Assembly: GCF_025962655.1 (NCBI RefSeq)
Contig: NZ_JAGFPE010000005.1
Location: forward strand, 248,001-312,000
Length of the DNA stretch: 64,000 nucleotides
Direction: 5' to 3'
Source: Candidatus Symbiopectobacterium sp. NZEC151
GTDB lineage: Bacteria; Pseudomonadota; Gammaproteobacteria; Enterobacterales; Enterobacteriaceae
Part shown: positions 27,787-37,552 of the stretch, piece after piece
Layout of the letters: every line of letters starts with the position of its first letter
Position numbering within the stretch: position 1 is the first letter of the stretch
Made by a program: the position numbers and the translations under genes
The notes under the pieces: model-generated
Seen by the model: the letters and a program-made list of their open reading frames with translations, nothing else
What the model was told of the DNA's origin: nothing
The model's database searches: none

Positions 27787-29073
27787 TTACATGATTTTTT
27801 TCAGGATACGCTGCCCCGATTTGGGGAACGACTGTGCCATCTCTTCCAGCGTCATCTGGCCGTAATCGTATTTTTGCAGGTGTTCCAGGAACGAGGCCAG
27901 CAACTGTGGGTTCTCCATATAGGGTGACGGCGCAATATTGCCGTACAGCGATTCCACCTGCTTCAGCCCCTGCACGGGCAACTGCGTGGCATTGAGCGTA
28001 CCCGCATCCATCAACTGTTTGCTGGCAACCTGACTCAGCGGCACGCCGCGTTGCAGCCCCATGGCGCTGACCCCTTCCGGCGCATTCAGCAGGAAATTGA
28101 TCAACTGGGCAGACTCCTGCGGATAGCGGGTATTTTTGCCGATGGAGAGCATCATGGCCGGTTTGTAGAACATGCCGCTGTCTTTGGCGCCCGGCAATGT
28201 TGGATAAGGCCCCACTTCCAGCGTAGCCGGTGCTTTCAGGCTACCGGAGAAGGTGTTGTCGGTGCTCCAGGTGTGGACTCCGCCAATCTTGCCTTCCAGC
28301 CAGTTGGGAATTTCCCAGGCGTTGGTTTTGCCGTAGGCGGCGAAAAATTTCATGTTGGGGATGACGTGCCCGTCCACCAGCTTTTTATACATCCCGAAGT
28401 AGTCCAGCCACTCCTGCGGGGTAAAGGTGAAGGATTGGGTTTTATCATCGATCATGGTTTTATTGTATTTCTGAATCATGTACGAGTTCAGAAACGTCAT
28501 GATGGTAGTGTCGTGGTTAGCCAGCACGAACGGGTAGTGATCGTCGCCCAGTTTCTGTTTAAAAACCGGACCGGCAGCCAGCATGTCATCCCAGGTTTGT
28601 GGGTAGCTCAACCCCGCTTTTTGCCACAGCACCGGGTTGTAATACATGGAGCGCCCCGTCATGGCGACAGGAATAGCGTTAAGCTTGTTGTCCACGCTGG
28701 TCATTTTGAGCGCCTGCGGGGAGAACTGCGTCAAGTCTATCCCTTTGGCATTGTTGAGGTTATAGAAACCGTTGCCGTCCTTGGAGAACAGCACCAGCCA
28801 GTTCCAGTTGGTTTGCATCACGTCCGGTTCGGTGTTGCCTGCCAACTGCGTGGTTAATTTGGAGAGGTAGCCATCCCACCCGGCGGGCTCTGCTTTCACC
28901 TTGACGTCCGGGTGCGCTTTTTCAAACGCGGCAATGGCAGCGAGCGTGGCCTGGTGGCGCTGGTTGCCCCCCCACCAGGAAAAGCGCAGTTCTTTGGTTT
29001 GCGCCTGTGCGCCAGCGATTCCTGTTACGGCAAAACTCACAGCAAAACATAAGGGCAGTAATTTTATTTTCAT
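27787..29073 (-). CDS. ABC transporter sugar-binding protein, TogB-like, without permease
   Basis: A 428-residue periplasmic solute-binding protein of extracellular family 1. The signal peptide is clear (MKIKLLPLCFAVSFAVTGIAGAQA). The mature part starts KELRFSWWGGNQRHQATLAAIAAFEKAHPDVKVKAEPAGWDGYLSKLTTQLAGNTEPDVMQTNWNW, a pattern seen in oligogalacturonide and related oligosaccharide binders. No membrane subunit or ATPase gene accompanies it, so it must work with a transporter encoded elsewhere. Between lgoD and GH105, it suggests uptake of a galacturonate- or galactonate-containing oligosaccharide. TogB identity is a guess from sequence flavour and context. Confidence 0.85.
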   Translation of the reverse strand: MKIKLLPLCFAVSFAVTGIAGAQAQTKELRFSWWGGNQRHQATLAAIAAFEKAHPDVKVKAEPAGWDGYLSKLTTQLAGNTEPDVMQTNWNWLVLFSKDGNGFYNLNNAKGIDLTQFSPQALKMTSVDNKLNAIPVAMTGRSMYYNPVLWQKAGLSYPQTWDDMLAAGPVFKQKLGDDHYPFVLANHDTTIMTFLNSYMIQKYNKTMIDDKTQSFTFTPQEWLDYFGMYKKLVDGHVIPNMKFFAAYGKTNAWEIPNWLEGKIGGVHTWSTDNTFSGSLKAPATLEVGPYPTLPGAKDSGMFYKPAMMLSIGKNTRYPQESAQLINFLLNAPEGVSAMGLQRGVPLSQVASKQLMDAGTLNATQLPVQGLKQVESLYGNIAPSPYMENPQLLASFLEHLQKYDYGQMTLEEMAQSFPKSGQRILKKIM

Positions 29074-29131
29074 AGCAACCTCATTATTTTTGTAGGGTAA
29101 GGCATTCGTCCGATGATTCCGCAGAGTGAGA

Positions 29132-30145
29132 TTAAAACTCCACGACCGCCTTCAACAGATTTTTATTATTGACTATTTCAGTTTCATAAATCGCAGCGAG
29201 AGACGAAAAGTCAAACCGATGGCTTAACATCATTTCCGCACTGATTTTCCCTTCACTCATCAATGTCGCCACTTTGGCAAAATCCTCATGGGTGGCATTT
29301 CGGCTTCCTTTCATGGTCGTCTCCTTTTTATGAAAATCAGGATCGGAAAATGAGAGATTTCCTTTAAATAAACCAACGAAAATAATTTGTCCACCGTGAC
29401 GAATAAGATTGACGCTGTTATTCATCGCGATTTCATTTCCGGTGGCATCGATCACTTTGTTAGGCAGTTCTCCCTGGAAGGTGGCACGGAGTTGTTGTTC
29501 AAACTGAGGGGATGCCGGGTCCAGCACCGGTATGCCTAGCAGATTATGGGTATGCGCTCGCCGCTCTGCCTGGGTATCGGCCAGCGCGATATTCAGGCCG
29601 TCCGCCAGGCCGATGGCCGCGACGCCCAGCCCAATCGGGCCGCCGCCCACCACCAGTACGCTGTCGCCCGGTACACATTCAGCGCGACGGACGGCGTGAG
29701 CGCTGATGGCAAAGGGTTCAATCAGCGCAGCAGCGGCCGGATCGATACCTTCTGCCAGCAGCACGTTGCTTTCCGGCACAGCGATATATTCCACCATGCC
29801 GCCGTCCTGATGTACGCCGATAACCGAGATATTTTCGCAGCAATTCGGACGATGATTTAAACAGGCACTGCACGTGTTACAAGAGAGATAAGGAATAACC
29901 GCAGCCTGCTGGCCAATATGAAAACGAGTGACATTATTTCCTATGGAAACAATATCACCGCAAATTTCATGACCGAGTACGCGAGGATAATTAAAAAAAG
30001 GCTGCTTCCCCGCCCAGGCATGAATGTCGGTGCCGCATATGCCGACCGTTTTGACTTTTAATAATACTTCGTTTTCCGCTGGTGTTGGCACGGGTCGTTC
30101 TTTATATTCAAATTGTGTTGGTTGTCGGCATATAAGACTTTTCAT
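29132..30145 (-). CDS. lgoD: L-galactonate-type zinc dehydrogenase LgoD
   Basis: A 337-residue zinc-dependent medium-chain dehydrogenase. Catalytic zinc ligands are in VGICGTDIHAW and VLGHEICGD, the structural zinc loop is CNTCSACLNHRPNC, and the NAD fold is VLVVGGGPIGLGVAAIGLADG. It matches E. coli LgoD (YjjN) throughout, including ENISVIGVHQDGG, ALIEPFAISAHAVRRAE and GSRNATHEDFAKVATLMSEGKISAEMMLSHR. E. coli LgoD oxidises L-galactonate to D-tagaturonate. It is the first gene of a three-gene minus-strand operon and divergent from lgoR. The MFS transporter LgoT that accompanies it in E. coli is missing. Confidence 0.92.
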   Translation of the reverse strand: MKSLICRQPTQFEYKERPVPTPAENEVLLKVKTVGICGTDIHAWAGKQPFFNYPRVLGHEICGDIVSIGNNVTRFHIGQQAAVIPYLSCNTCSACLNHRPNCCENISVIGVHQDGGMVEYIAVPESNVLLAEGIDPAAAALIEPFAISAHAVRRAECVPGDSVLVVGGGPIGLGVAAIGLADGLNIALADTQAERRAHTHNLLGIPVLDPASPQFEQQLRATFQGELPNKVIDATGNEIAMNNSVNLIRHGGQIIFVGLFKGNLSFSDPDFHKKETTMKGSRNATHEDFAKVATLMSEGKISAEMMLSHRFDFSSLAAIYETEIVNNKNLLKAVVEF

Positions 30146-30227
30146 TTTTTATTCTCTACATCAATTTCACCTGGTGCCGTTATCTTTTCCTAAAACAGGG
30201 CCCCATGTTGCAGAGAGTTTTCAGTAA

Positions 30228-30241
30228 TGTGATAAATCACA
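30228..30241. promoter_or_regulatory. Palindrome in the lgoR/lgoD divergent gap
   Basis: TGTGATAAATCACA has inverted arms TGTGAT/ATCACA separated by two bases. It resembles CRP half-sites but with a 4-base instead of a 6-base spacer between TGTGA and TCACA, so it may be a site for another regulator such as LgoR. Confidence 0.35.
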
Positions 30242-30296
30242 CTGACTTTGGCTCTTAATCGGTTTTTAATGAATAAAAAACCAAATAAGGTCCTGT

Positions 30297-31217
30297 ATGA
30301 GTCGTACACCCACCTTACGCCAGCATGTGATTAACCAGTTTATCGATGCGATAAATCAGGCTTCGCTGGTCTCTCCTCTGCCTTCGCAGGCGGTGCTGGC
30401 GGAGATGTTCAATATCAGTCGCACGACGGTGATGCATACGCTGGATTACCTGGCCGAGCGCGGCATCGTGGTGCGCGAAGGCGGCAAATATCACATTGCG
30501 CGCGTGCCGGAGAACAATGACGGTTTTGATGTGATCGCCGAAACGCTGGAGGAACAGACCGCACTGTTCGAAAAGCGCTTTTATCACATGATCAACCAGC
30601 GCCAGATTGTGCCGGGCGATGCCTTTACCGAACTGCAACTGGCACGCCGGTGCCACGTCCGGCCGATGGTGGTGCGCGAGTTTCTGCTGCGCTTCTCACG
30701 TTACGATCTGATCGAGAGCCTGCGCCGGGGTTATTGGCGCATGAAACAGTTCGATCAGGCCTATGCCGAAAAACTGTTCGAACTGCGGGAGATGCTGGAA
30801 ACGCATGCGCTGAACGCCTTTATGAACTTGCCTGACCGCGATCCGCGTTGGATCACGGTGAAAGAGTTGCTGGAGAGCCATCGTGAACTGCGTAACCATA
30901 TTCAGGAATACTATCGCCTGTTTTCGCCGCTGGATCAGCAACTGCACCAACTGATTATTTCTGCTGCGGATAATCCGTTTTTCGATCAGATGAGCGAGAT
31001 AATCTCGGTAGTGTTCCACTTTCACTATCAGTGGGACGAGCGTTCGCTCAAACAGCGCAATACGCTGGCGGTGGAGGAGCATTTGGCGCTGCTGAGCGCG
31101 ATGCTGTGTCGCAACGATCTGCTCGCGATGCGTGAGCTGCGCCGCCATTTGGACACCGCGAAGCAGTCGATGATTGACTCGATGGAGCGGCAAATGCCCG
31201 CCAACGCGGCGTCCTGA
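30297..31217 (+). CDS. lgoR: GntR-family regulator LgoR
   Basis: A 306-residue GntR-type factor resembling E. coli LgoR (YjjM), which controls L-galactonate use. The N-terminal winged helix contains PSQAVLAEMFNISRTTVMHTLDYLAERGIVV. The rest carries a further GntR-like segment (FTELQLARRCHVRPMVVREFLLRFSRYDLI) and an FCD ligand domain (EKLFELREMLETHALNAFMNLPDRDPRW, EIISVVFHFHYQWDERSLKQRNTLAVEEHLALLSAM). It is divergent from lgoD and presumably controls that operon from the 151-bp gap. A long hairpin covers its stop codon. Confidence 0.92.
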   Translation: MSRTPTLRQHVINQFIDAINQASLVSPLPSQAVLAEMFNISRTTVMHTLDYLAERGIVVREGGKYHIARVPENNDGFDVIAETLEEQTALFEKRFYHMINQRQIVPGDAFTELQLARRCHVRPMVVREFLLRFSRYDLIESLRRGYWRMKQFDQAYAEKLFELREMLETHALNAFMNLPDRDPRWITVKELLESHRELRNHIQEYYRLFSPLDQQLHQLIISAADNPFFDQMSEIISVVFHFHYQWDERSLKQRNTLAVEEHLALLSAMLCRNDLLAMRELRRHLDTAKQSMIDSMERQMPANAAS

Positions 31218-31233
31218 ATACCGCGTTGGCGGG
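31197..31233 (+). terminator. 13-bp stem hairpin spanning the lgoR stop codon
   Basis: CCCGCCAACGCGG (31197-31209) is perfectly complementary to CCGCGTTGGCGGG (31221-31233), with an 11-base loop that contains the TGA stop. No T-run follows. It probably ends or stabilises the lgoR transcript. Confidence 0.6.
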
Positions 31234-31301
31234 AGGGGGTTATGCCGGATGGAACTCGCAGGTAGATAACAAGGGGCTATAACAAATAGCTCCAGCAGTT
31301 A

Positions 31302-32798
31302 TCACCGTAGTATCCACGCCTGTGGCCAACTTGCACCGAAACCTGGCTCAAATTGTGGGGAAGCTGGCGACCATTGCCTACAAAAGCCCTCATTGGGGAA
31401 TGGACGGCACTCGTAGATAAGGTTATTTCTGGGCTGTAAAACACGTGTTCCTGCTCGGTAGGTGGATAGACCGCTTGGAAACACATGGTCGTAGTTGCCT
31501 GTGGGATAACCAGGATCTACAGGATATTCGGGATCGACAGGACCACCAGGATCTTTTGGAAAAACCAGCGCGGCATTGTGGCGTGTTTGATCGACCACTC
31601 GCCGGTTATCTTCCATTGTGGTTCCCATGGGGCGACCATTAGGTGCTAATAACGGGCTGGAAAACATATTGATTCTGCTGCAACCGTTGCAACTTGTCAT
31701 CACTGTGCTAAACCCAGGAACCACTGCCGTATCCCGAAAACCAAATCCCCACGGGAAAAAGCGGTTTTGTTCGGTGTTTCGGTCATGCATGGCACCATAA
31801 TTATGACCGAATTCATGTACATGGGTAAAATTATCGACGCATCTGTGCCAGACGGTGCTAAACCCCCAATACCTAAAGTGGTGTAAGGAGCCGTCCAAGT
31901 GGTTTCCTAACCCACAAACGCCATTATAGGCGACGACTAATTGAACCAGGTCTGCCCGTGCACGGTTACGTTGGTATGCTGCAAATTGACCCAACTCGTT
32001 ATTGGGGGTCTGCATAGCCGCGAGTAATTGGTGCTGGTTTCGACCTCTCTCTGCGATATTGGTGACGATATCACTGACGGTATATCGTATTCTGAGATTG
32101 GTGTTAAGGGCATTTTGTTGCAATGTCTTGGCTGCCATGCTGATAAATCCCCTATAATTAGCTTCACCTATTTGATTAAAAGCTTCAGGGGTTGTGATCA
32201 TTAAGATATTAATTTCGCTTGTTGCATTGGGGTTAAAAGGTGTTTGTGCTAAGTCTGTGGGTGGCGCTACTGGACTGGTCTCTGTGTCAGGGACATTTAT
32301 AGGCTCACCCTCATCAGGGAACTTGCTGCTGTCCAGAGTGATAATTGCAACTCTATATTCATCTAATGGCTTGATTGTATATATTTTCCCTCTGATAGAG
32401 ATCATTCCGGTGAGTCTGTTGTCTGCCCTAATCAGAGTCACAAAGCTGTCTACTGAATTTTGAAATACATTATCAATGTAACCTCCTTTGTTGACTTTTA
32501 CAATTCTGCCTTGCCAAACGGCGGCCTGTGCATCTGTTGTTTCAAAACTGATAAGTTCTGAGCTAACCACCAAGTTAGTGTTTATGGGTATTTCTAGTTT
32601 TTTTATTTCATTGTTTAGCTGATAAATATTTAATTTCGCGACGACTAACTCTTGAGTGGTCGGCTCTCCCAGTAATATTTTTAGACTTTCTACAGAACTA
32701 CCCTCATCATCAATATTATACAGATATACAGCGTAACTATTTGAGCTGAATGAAAATAATGATATGATTAATATCACTATGGCTTTATAGGCTTGCAT
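31302..32798 (-). CDS. Secreted reprolysin-like metalloprotease with chitin-binding-like tail
   Basis: A 498-residue exported zinc protease. The signal peptide runs to about residue 23 (IVILIISLFSFSSNSYA). A propeptide-like region to about residue 190 precedes the catalytic domain. That domain has the metzincin motif HEFGHNYGAMHD (residues 328-339; zinc ligands His328, His332, His338 and catalytic Glu329) and a Met-turn candidate at VMTSC (Met367). A Pro/Asp/Gly linker (residues 415-434) joins a 60-residue tail (YRAGTRVL...IYECRPFPNEGFC...W...W) resembling CBM5/12/73 chitin-binding modules. GAGAGG precedes the ATG. The gene is AT-rich relative to its neighbours and stands alone, suggesting acquisition. 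Possible targets are host or competitor surfaces. Confidence 0.88.
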   Translation of the reverse strand: MQAYKAIVILIISLFSFSSNSYAVYLYNIDDEGSSVESLKILLGEPTTQELVVAKLNIYQLNNEIKKLEIPINTNLVVSSELISFETTDAQAAVWQGRIVKVNKGGYIDNVFQNSVDSFVTLIRADNRLTGMISIRGKIYTIKPLDEYRVAIITLDSSKFPDEGEPINVPDTETSPVAPPTDLAQTPFNPNATSEINILMITTPEAFNQIGEANYRGFISMAAKTLQQNALNTNLRIRYTVSDIVTNIAERGRNQHQLLAAMQTPNNELGQFAAYQRNRARADLVQLVVAYNGVCGLGNHLDGSLHHFRYWGFSTVWHRCVDNFTHVHEFGHNYGAMHDRNTEQNRFFPWGFGFRDTAVVPGFSTVMTSCNGCSRINMFSSPLLAPNGRPMGTTMEDNRRVVDQTRHNAALVFPKDPGGPVDPEYPVDPGYPTGNYDHVFPSGLSTYRAGTRVLQPRNNLIYECRPFPNEGFCRQWSPASPQFEPGFGASWPQAWILR

Positions 32799-33794
32799 AC
32801 ATACCTCTCTATAAATAAAATGAGACTGCTCATTATTTATGTTGGTAACAGATAGAATAACACGTTGATTTCACCTTGATAATTAACAGGTTAAGGTTTT
32901 TTGATTCTAAATTATTGTTTTATTTTGTGGTCTTTTTCTTATTTCTCTCTCTGGTTTTTTTAAGGCCCAGAGTTATATTCAGTATAATCTTGTTGTTAGT
33001 TTTTGTAGGGGGTTTTATCTATGATTGTTTTGTTATTGATGAATATAAGTTGTTAGGTATTGAATTATTTTTTTATTTATAGGTAGCCTTCAATTTATTT
33101 TTAAAGTGGTTTTTGACAATATTCATTGTTTATCAACAAAGTAATAATTAAGAAGTGTGATGTAATGATTAGATGCCTTGACAATATTTTTTCCAGGCTA
33201 CATTGCGCTTCATTTTGTTTTCAGACATTCAGTAAAAATTTGCACTTAACGATAGCTAAGTAACCAATTGATAGCATAGGAAATTGACAAAGGGAGATAA
33301 TTGATCGCTTGTCAAGTGTACGATAGATTGTCATTTAAAATGTAAATTCATGTTTACCTCTTTGTTGGCGGTTTGCTTTGCAAGTAGAGCGTTTATCTAT
33401 GGTAACCGTTTGCTTGCTCGTATCACCCGACTGCTGAGCAGGGATGTCAAGTGAGTGTGTCACGAGGCTCTGAATCTCTCCTCCCGTCAGGTATGAAGTC
33501 CCAACCTATGGCAATTCACCGATGTAAGGAAGCAATCAATGCGTAAACCCAGCGAATATGCTAAATAATTCGCCGGATCATTCGCGACTGGTTTATTATT
33601 GCTAGTAAATCTAGCTCTTATGTGATTTATCGTCCGTGTTAGCCTCACTTTTGCTTCCTTTGGCTGTGATGCCTTGGTAGTGCAAAACAAGCGAGGGAGT
33701 GCTGCCAGCATGGGTTTTGATGATTTGACGAACGTTGATGCGATGAGCATGGTTGCGACGTTCTTACCGATACCCGAGGGTATCCGAGGTTTCT
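32799..33794. other. AT-rich intergenic region without a convincing gene
   Basis: About 1 kb separates the metalloprotease from nsrR. It is very AT-rich up to roughly 33350 and closer to average afterwards. Open frames here (for example 32876-33082 with a TTG start and poly-hydrophobic product, or 33487-33750 on the minus strand) lack ribosome sites and family resemblance. In E. coli nsrR is preceded by purA, so this marks a break in gene order. Confidence 0.6.
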
Positions 33795-34220
33795 GTGCAG
33801 TTAACCAGTTTTACGGATTACGGATTACGCGCGCTTATCTACATGGCATCACTGCCTGAAGGCAAGATGACGAATATTACTGAAGTGACGCAAGTGTATG
33901 GCGTCTCTCGTAATCATATGGTCAAAATTATCAATCAACTTAGTCGGGCTGGCTTTGTGATGGCGGTGCGCGGAAAAAATGGCGGCATCCGTTTGGGCAA
34001 GCCCGCGGAAACCATCCGCATAGGCGATGTGGTGCGCGCGCTGGAGCCGCTGTCTCTGGTGAACTGCAACCATGAGTTTTGCCACATCACGCCGGCATGC
34101 CGGTTAAAACTGGTGCTGCAACAGGGCGTTCAGCGCTTTCTCTCCGAACTGGACCAACATACGTTGGCCGATATGGTGAAAGAGAACCCGCCGCTTTATA
34201 AATTATTGTTGGTTGAATGA
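33795..34220 (+). CDS. nsrR: Nitric oxide-sensing repressor NsrR
   Basis: A 141-residue Rrf2-family repressor that loses DNA binding when nitric oxide damages its iron-sulfur cluster. The DNA-binding part is [54 protein letters not shown]. The cluster cysteines are in [15 protein letters not shown]. The start is GTG 33795, preceded by CGAGG, which reproduces the E. coli N-terminus. It is followed by rnr, as in E. coli. A target is visible in this window: the NsrR box before ytfE at 51163-51185. Confidence 0.96.
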   Translation: MQLTSFTDYGLRALIYMASLPEGKMTNITEVTQVYGVSRNHMVKIINQLSRAGFVMAVRGKNGGIRLGKPAETIRIGDVVRALEPLSLVNCNHEFCHITPACRLKLVLQQGVQRFLSELDQHTLADMVKENPPLYKLLLVE

Positions 34221-34261
34221 AGTCCGTTCAGCCTTCTGCTGAAGACAACGGAGGAACCGCA

Positions 34262-36724
34262 ATGTCCCAAGATCCATTCCTGGAACGTGAAGCAGAAAAA
34301 TACGAATCACCCATCCCCAGTCGCGAATACATTCTGGCCCACATCGAAAAACGCAATACGCCCATCAGCCGTGACGAACTGGCAACCGATTTGGCATTGA
34401 CGACGGAAGAGCAGCAAGAAGCGCTGCGCCGCCGTTTGCGCGCGATGGAGCGTGATGGTCAACTGGTGTTTACCCGCCGCCAATGCTATGCGCTGCCGGA
34501 AAAACTGGATTTGCTGCGCGGCACGGTCCTTGGCCACCGCGACGGCTTTGGTTTCCTGCGCGTAGAAGGGCGCAAGGACGACCTGTACCTGTCGGCTGAA
34601 GAGATGAAACGCACCATGCATGGCGACGTGGTGCTGGCGCAACCGCTGGGTGCCGATCGCAAAGGGCGGCGCGAAGGCCGTATCGTGCGGGTACTGGAAC
34701 CGCGTACCGGGCAGATTGTCGGTCGCTACTTCCTCGATGCCGGTATGGGGTTTGTGGTGCCGGATGACAGCCGCCTGAGCTTCGACATCCTTATCCCGCA
34801 AGAGAACATCAACGGCGCTCGCATGGGCTACATGGTGGTGGTGGAGTTAACCCAGCGCCCAACGCGTCGCACCAAAGCCATCGGGAAGATTGTCGAGATC
34901 CTGGGCGATAAAATGGGCACCGGCATGGCGGTGGATATCGCGCTGCGCACCCACGATATCCCGCACACCTGGTCGAAACAGGTCGAAGAACAGATCAAAG
35001 ATTTCAACGAACAGGTGCCGGAAAGTGCGAAAAAAGGGCGCGTTGATCTGCGCTCGCTGCCGCTGGTAACGATTGACGGTGAAGACGCGCGCGATTTTGA
35101 CGATGCGGTCTACTGCGAGAAAAAACGCGGTGGTGGCTGGCGTCTGTGGGTTGCGATTGCCGATGTCAGCTATTACGTGCGCCCCAATACGCCGCTGGAT
35201 CATGAAGCGCGGGCGCGCGGTACCTCGGTTTATTTCCCTTCGCAAGTGGTGCCGATGCTGCCGGAAGTGCTGTCTAACGGCCTGTGTTCGTTGAACCCGG
35301 ACGTGGATCGGCTGTGTATGGTGTGCGAGATGACCATTTCTGCCACCGGCAAGCTGACGACCTACAAATTCTACGAAGCCGTGATGCGTTCCCATGCGCG
35401 CCTGACCTACACCAAGGTGTGGCATATGTTGCAAGGCGATGCGGAGCTGCGAGCGCATTACCAGCCGCTGGTAGGCGGATTGGAAGAGTTGCACAAGATG
35501 TATCAGGTGCTGGAAAAAGCGCGCGAAGAGCGCGGCGGCATTGCCTTTGAAACCGAAGAAGCGAAGTTTATTTTTAACGCGGAACGCCGTATCGAACGCG
35601 TGGAATCGATGGTGCGCAACGATGCGCACAAACTGATTGAAGAGTGCATGATCCTGGCTAACATCTCGGCGGCCCGGTTCGTTGAGAAAAATCAGGAGCC
35701 TGCGCTGTTCCGGGTGCACGATCGCCCGAGTGAAGACCATGTGCTGGCGTTGCGTAGCGTGCTGGGTGAGCTTGGGTTGACGCTGAAAGGCGGTATGAAA
35801 CCGGAGCCCAAAGACTACGCCGAACTGATGACGCTGGTGGCGGAACGCCCCGATCATGAAATGCTGCAAACCATGATGCTGCGCTCGATGAAGCAGGCGA
35901 TTTACGATCCGGAAAACCGCGGCCACTTTGGTCTGGCGCTGACGTCATACGGTCACTTTACGTCTCCGATTCGCCGCTATCCCGATCTGTCACTGCACCG
36001 CGGCATCAAGTATTTGTTGAGCGATCGCCGTGAACGCTGGACGCCGACCGGCGGCTGGCACAGCGATCTGAATGAGATGCTGCAACTGGGCATGCACTGT
36101 TCTTTGACCGAGCGACGTGCGGATGAAGCGACACGCGATGTCGCCGACTGGCTGAAGTGTGACTTTATGCAGGACCACGTGGGAGAATCCTTTACCGGGA
36201 TCATCGCCAGCGTCACCGGCTTTGGCTTCTTCGTCCGCCTCAACGATCTGTTTATCGACGGTCTGGTGCATGTCTCCACGTTGGATAACGACTACTACCG
36301 TTATGACAATATAGGTCAACGCTTGATCGGTGAATCGAGCGGGCAAGTCTATCGTCTCGGTGACGAAGTCGAAATTCGCGTGGAAGCGGTCAATATGGAC
36401 GAACGCAATATCGATTTCTCTCTGCTCTCCAGCACCCGTAAAGTGCGCGGTGAAGGCAAGACCGCACGCGACAAGGCGAAAAAACCTGTCCGCCGTGAGG
36501 CTCGGCCCCCACGTCGCGGTGGTAAGAAGCCGGCCAATTTTGAACCTGATAGCGCGTTCCGCAAGGACGAAAGCGCAGGGAAAAAGGCGGCGCCCGATAA
36601 GGTGAAAGCCAAGGCCAAAGCGAAGAAAAAGACCGACAAGACGCAGAAAAACGTCGAAAAAACGCGTAAGATCGCCGCCGCCACCAAGGCGAAACGCGCC
36701 AGTAAAAAGAACGCGGCACAGTAA
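34262..36724 (+). CDS. rnr: Ribonuclease R
   Basis: An 820-residue processive 3'-5' exoribonuclease that degrades structured RNA, trans-translation targets and defective rRNA. Order of parts: N-terminal helix-turn-helix ([27 protein letters not shown]), cold-shock domains, the RNB catalytic domain with [19 protein letters not shown], an S1 domain ([28 protein letters not shown]), and a long Lys/Arg-rich tail typical of RNase R. The ATG at 34262 follows GGAGGA and matches the family start; earlier in-frame codons overlap the nsrR end. It forms an operon with nsrR and rlmB. Confidence 0.97.
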   Translation: MSQDPFLEREAEKYESPIPSREYILAHIEKRNTPISRDELATDLALTTEEQQEALRRRLRAMERDGQLVFTRRQCYALPEKLDLLRGTVLGHRDGFGFLRVEGRKDDLYLSAEEMKRTMHGDVVLAQPLGADRKGRREGRIVRVLEPRTGQIVGRYFLDAGMGFVVPDDSRLSFDILIPQENINGARMGYMVVVELTQRPTRRTKAIGKIVEILGDKMGTGMAVDIALRTHDIPHTWSKQVEEQIKDFNEQVPESAKKGRVDLRSLPLVTIDGEDARDFDDAVYCEKKRGGGWRLWVAIADVSYYVRPNTPLDHEARARGTSVYFPSQVVPMLPEVLSNGLCSLNPDVDRLCMVCEMTISATGKLTTYKFYEAVMRSHARLTYTKVWHMLQGDAELRAHYQPLVGGLEELHKMYQVLEKAREERGGIAFETEEAKFIFNAERRIERVESMVRNDAHKLIEECMILANISAARFVEKNQEPALFRVHDRPSEDHVLALRSVLGELGLTLKGGMKPEPKDYAELMTLVAERPDHEMLQTMMLRSMKQAIYDPENRGHFGLALTSYGHFTSPIRRYPDLSLHRGIKYLLSDRRERWTPTGGWHSDLNEMLQLGMHCSLTERRADEATRDVADWLKCDFMQDHVGESFTGIIASVTGFGFFVRLNDLFIDGLVHVSTLDNDYYRYDNIGQRLIGESSGQVYRLGDEVEIRVEAVNMDERNIDFSLLSSTRKVRGEGKTARDKAKKPVRREARPPRRGGKKPANFEPDSAFRKDESAGKKAAPDKVKAKAKAKKKTDKTQKNVEKTRKIAAATKAKRASKKNAAQ

Positions 36725-36734
36725 ATGCCCGCAG

Positions 36735-36759
36735 CGAACGGCGGAGTTTCCGCCGTTCG
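36735..36759 (+). other. Strong hairpin between rnr and rlmB
   Basis: CGAACGGCGG-AGTTT-CCGCCGTTCG is a perfect 10-bp stem 10 bases after the rnr stop. No T-run follows, so it more likely blocks 3' decay or weakens read-through into rlmB than stops all transcription. Confidence 0.6.
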
Positions 36760-36786
36760 TTAACACACCACGTTTGAAGAGTATCA

Positions 36787-37521
36787 ATGAGCGAAATTAT
36801 TTACGGTATCCACGCAGTCAACGCCCTGTTAGAACGCGATCCGCAGCGTTTTCTGGAAGTGTTCATCCTGAAAGGGCGTGAAGATCGCCGCTTGCAACCG
36901 GTGATCGCCGCCCTGGAAGCCAATGGCATCGTGATTCAGGTGGCGAATCGTCAATGGCTGGATAGCAAGGTTGAAGGGGCGGTGCATCAGGGGATCGTGG
37001 CGCGGGTTAAAGAGGGGCGCCAGTATCAGGAAAACGATCTGCCGGCTCTGCTGGCAAGCGTAGCACAGCCGTTTTTATTGGTACTGGATGGTGTTACCGA
37101 TCCTCACAACCTCGGTGCGTGCTTGCGTAACGCGGATGCCGCCGGGGTGCATGCGATCATTGTGCCGCGCGATCGTTCTGCGCAACTCAATGCCACCGCA
37201 AAAAAAGTGGCCTGCGGGGCCGCGGAAAATGTTCCGTTGATCCGCGTGACCAATCTGGCGCGCACGCTGCGCGTGTTGCAGGAAAATCAGGTGTGGATCG
37301 TTGGGACGGCGGGTGAAGCCGATCATACGCTCTACCAAAGCAAGCTGACTGGCCCGCTGGCGCTGGTAATGGGCGCGGAAGGGGAAGGGATGCGCCGCTT
37401 GACGCGTGAACACTGCGATGAGTTGATCAGTATCCCGATGGCCGGTAGCGTCTCGTCGCTTAACGTTTCCGTCGCGACCGGCGTTTGTCTGTTTGAGGCG
37501 GTCAGGCAGCGTCTGGCGTAA
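36787..37521 (+). CDS. rlmB: 23S rRNA Gm2251 2'-O-methyltransferase RlmB
   Basis: A 244-residue SPOUT methyltransferase that methylates the ribose of G2251 in the peptidyl-transferase loop. The N-terminal substrate-binding domain begins [22 protein letters not shown]. The SPOUT core has [38 protein letters not shown] and the knot motif [29 protein letters not shown]. It follows rnr as in E. coli. Confidence 0.97.
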   Translation: MSEIIYGIHAVNALLERDPQRFLEVFILKGREDRRLQPVIAALEANGIVIQVANRQWLDSKVEGAVHQGIVARVKEGRQYQENDLPALLASVAQPFLLVLDGVTDPHNLGACLRNADAAGVHAIIVPRDRSAQLNATAKKVACGAAENVPLIRVTNLARTLRVLQENQVWIVGTAGEADHTLYQSKLTGPLALVMGAEGEGMRRLTREHCDELISIPMAGSVSSLNVSVATGVCLFEAVRQRLA

Positions 37522-37552
37522 CCACGCCGCTTTTGTACATCAGCGCGCTTGT

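Noticed and set aside
30228-30241. CRP site in the lgoR/lgoD gap
   Set aside because: TGTGA and TCACA are separated by four bases, not six, so standard CRP binding is not expected; it is listed only as an unassigned palindrome.
32876-33082. Possible 68-residue membrane protein
   Set aside because: It starts with TTG without a Shine-Dalgarno and lies in T-rich DNA, where random translation gives Phe/Leu-rich hydrophobic chains.
34847-35926. 359-codon open frame antisense to rnr
   Set aside because: RNase R on the other strand is complete with catalytic motifs. The antisense product is His/Gln/Arg-rich and featureless.
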